A stretch of 32,731 bases of DNA, from assembly GCA_023389595.1 (NCBI GenBank), contig JAEWEF010000060.1, forward strand, positions 1 through 32,731. The letters run 5' to 3'. Below, piece after piece: positions 32,318 to 32,731 of this stretch. A program made the translations under genes and the position numbers. The stretch's first letter is position 1, and every line of letters begins with the position of its first letter. This DNA is from Fusobacteriota bacterium (GTDB taxonomy: Bacteria > Fusobacteriota > Fusobacteriia > Fusobacteriales > Fusobacteriaceae). A model generated the notes under the pieces. It saw only the letters and a program-made list of their open reading frames with translations, was not told where the DNA came from and searched no databases.

Positions 32318-32731
32318 ATGAAATTATTAATAGCGTTTTACTATTGCATAAAAGCACATTACAAACAATTTGATAAAGGGGGTAAATGGTATGTCTTACA
32401 CCCTTTAACAGTCTCGTGGCATTGTAAAAAATATAATGAAAAAATTTTAGCGTTGCTTCATGATGTTGTCGAAGATAGCAATATTAAAATAAGTGATATA
32501 AGTTCTCATTTCAGTTATGAGATAATCGAGGCTTTAAATTTAATAACTAAAACAAAGGGAATTTCATATGATTTATATCTTGAAAAAATAAAAAATAATA
32601 AATTAGCTAGAAATGTTAAAATAGAAGATATAAAACACAATATGAATTTAAAGAGATTAAAAAATATAACTGATAAAGATATAAAAAGGTATGAAAAATA
32701 TAAAAAATCATTAGAATTTTTAAAATCATAA
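32318..32731 (+). CDS. Small HD-domain phosphohydrolase (SpoT/MESH1 hydrolase-like, HD_4 type)
   Basis: 137 residues. The layout matches the hydrolase half of RelA/SpoT proteins. It has an N-terminal helix with the first metal-ligand His in IKAHYKQFDKGG, then YVLHPLTV and the HD motif with partner acids ALLHDVVEDSN. SYEIIEALNLITKTKG resembles the 'V..VTK' element, and a late Asp lies in VKIEDIKHNMNLKRL, where SpoT has KLADRLHNM. The metal ligands H, HD and D therefore all appear present. No synthetase, TGS or ACT domain follows. Likely a metal-dependent (p)ppNpp or nucleotide hydrolase; this activity is inferred. AGGGTGG precedes the ATG. The stop codon is the final three bases of the window. 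Confidence 0.8.
   Translation: MKLLIAFYYCIKAHYKQFDKGGKWYVLHPLTVSWHCKKYNEKILALLHDVVEDSNIKISDISSHFSYEIIEALNLITKTKGISYDLYLEKIKNNKLARNVKIEDIKHNMNLKRLKNITDKDIKRYEKYKKSLEFLKS

Noticed and set aside
1..32731. tRNA, rRNA, CRISPR array, riboswitch or insertion sequence
   Set aside because: No cloverleaf-like region, no regularly spaced repeats, no transposase and no recognisable aptamer were found. The purine operon leader, where a purine riboswitch might be, lies outside the window.

Overview
The window is a strongly AT-rich, gene-dense bacterial chromosome segment. Arginine is mostly AGA, isoleucine ATA is common, and TAA stops dominate (one TGA, at purN). The gene content is that of a strictly fermentative anaerobe: pyruvate:ferredoxin oxidoreductase, Pta-AckA acetate formation, flavodoxin, and an oxygen-sensitive Fe-S type PurF. 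My best guess is a member of the Fusobacteriota (Fusobacterium-like). A low-GC clostridium cannot be excluded from the sequence alone. There is no rRNA, tRNA, CRISPR array, insertion sequence or prophage.

Layout. (1) 1-9603, plus strand: a de novo purine operon purL(partial)-purE-purC-purF-purM-purN-purH-purD, tightly packed and in part overlapping. Together the genes cover the steps from PRPP to IMP except the GAR-forming start of purL, which lies off the left edge, and purK, which is absent. (2) 9607-9647: a bidirectional terminator shared with a short minus-strand operon, fldA (flavodoxin) followed by a DUF2023-type protein, driven by a near-consensus promoter. (3) 10712-23885, plus strand: a long housekeeping run of uvrB, xseA, an exported TPR protein, dprA, topA, trmFO, gpsA, a degenerate tyrosine-recombinase-like protein, yqeH, a prepilin-like protein and ftsY. 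It has a second promoter in front of topA and a hairpin terminator after ftsY. (4) 24058-29921: pta-ackA-nifJ, a pyruvate-to-acetate/ATP module, ended by a strong terminator. (5) 30009-31812: a monocistronic SDF-family cation symporter with its own promoter, convergent with an unrecognised helical protein gene. (6) 31813-32731: AT-rich spacer, a doubtful small ORF, and a small HD-domain (SpoT-hydrolase-like) protein whose stop codon is the last three bases of the window.

How it fits together. NifJ oxidises pyruvate and delivers electrons to ferredoxin or to the flavodoxin encoded nearby. Pta and AckA turn the acetyl-CoA into acetate and ATP. The rest is nucleotide synthesis, DNA repair, recombination and topology, tRNA modification, 30S assembly and membrane-protein targeting.

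I did not find an obviously new multi-gene system. The least conventional items are: a XerC/D-like protein that has lost most catalytic residues; an orphan prepilin lacking Glu5; a symporter with altered cation- and substrate-binding motifs; the flavodoxin/DUF2023 pair; a class-I-like PurE without an adjacent PurK; and the unassigned proteins at the right end.
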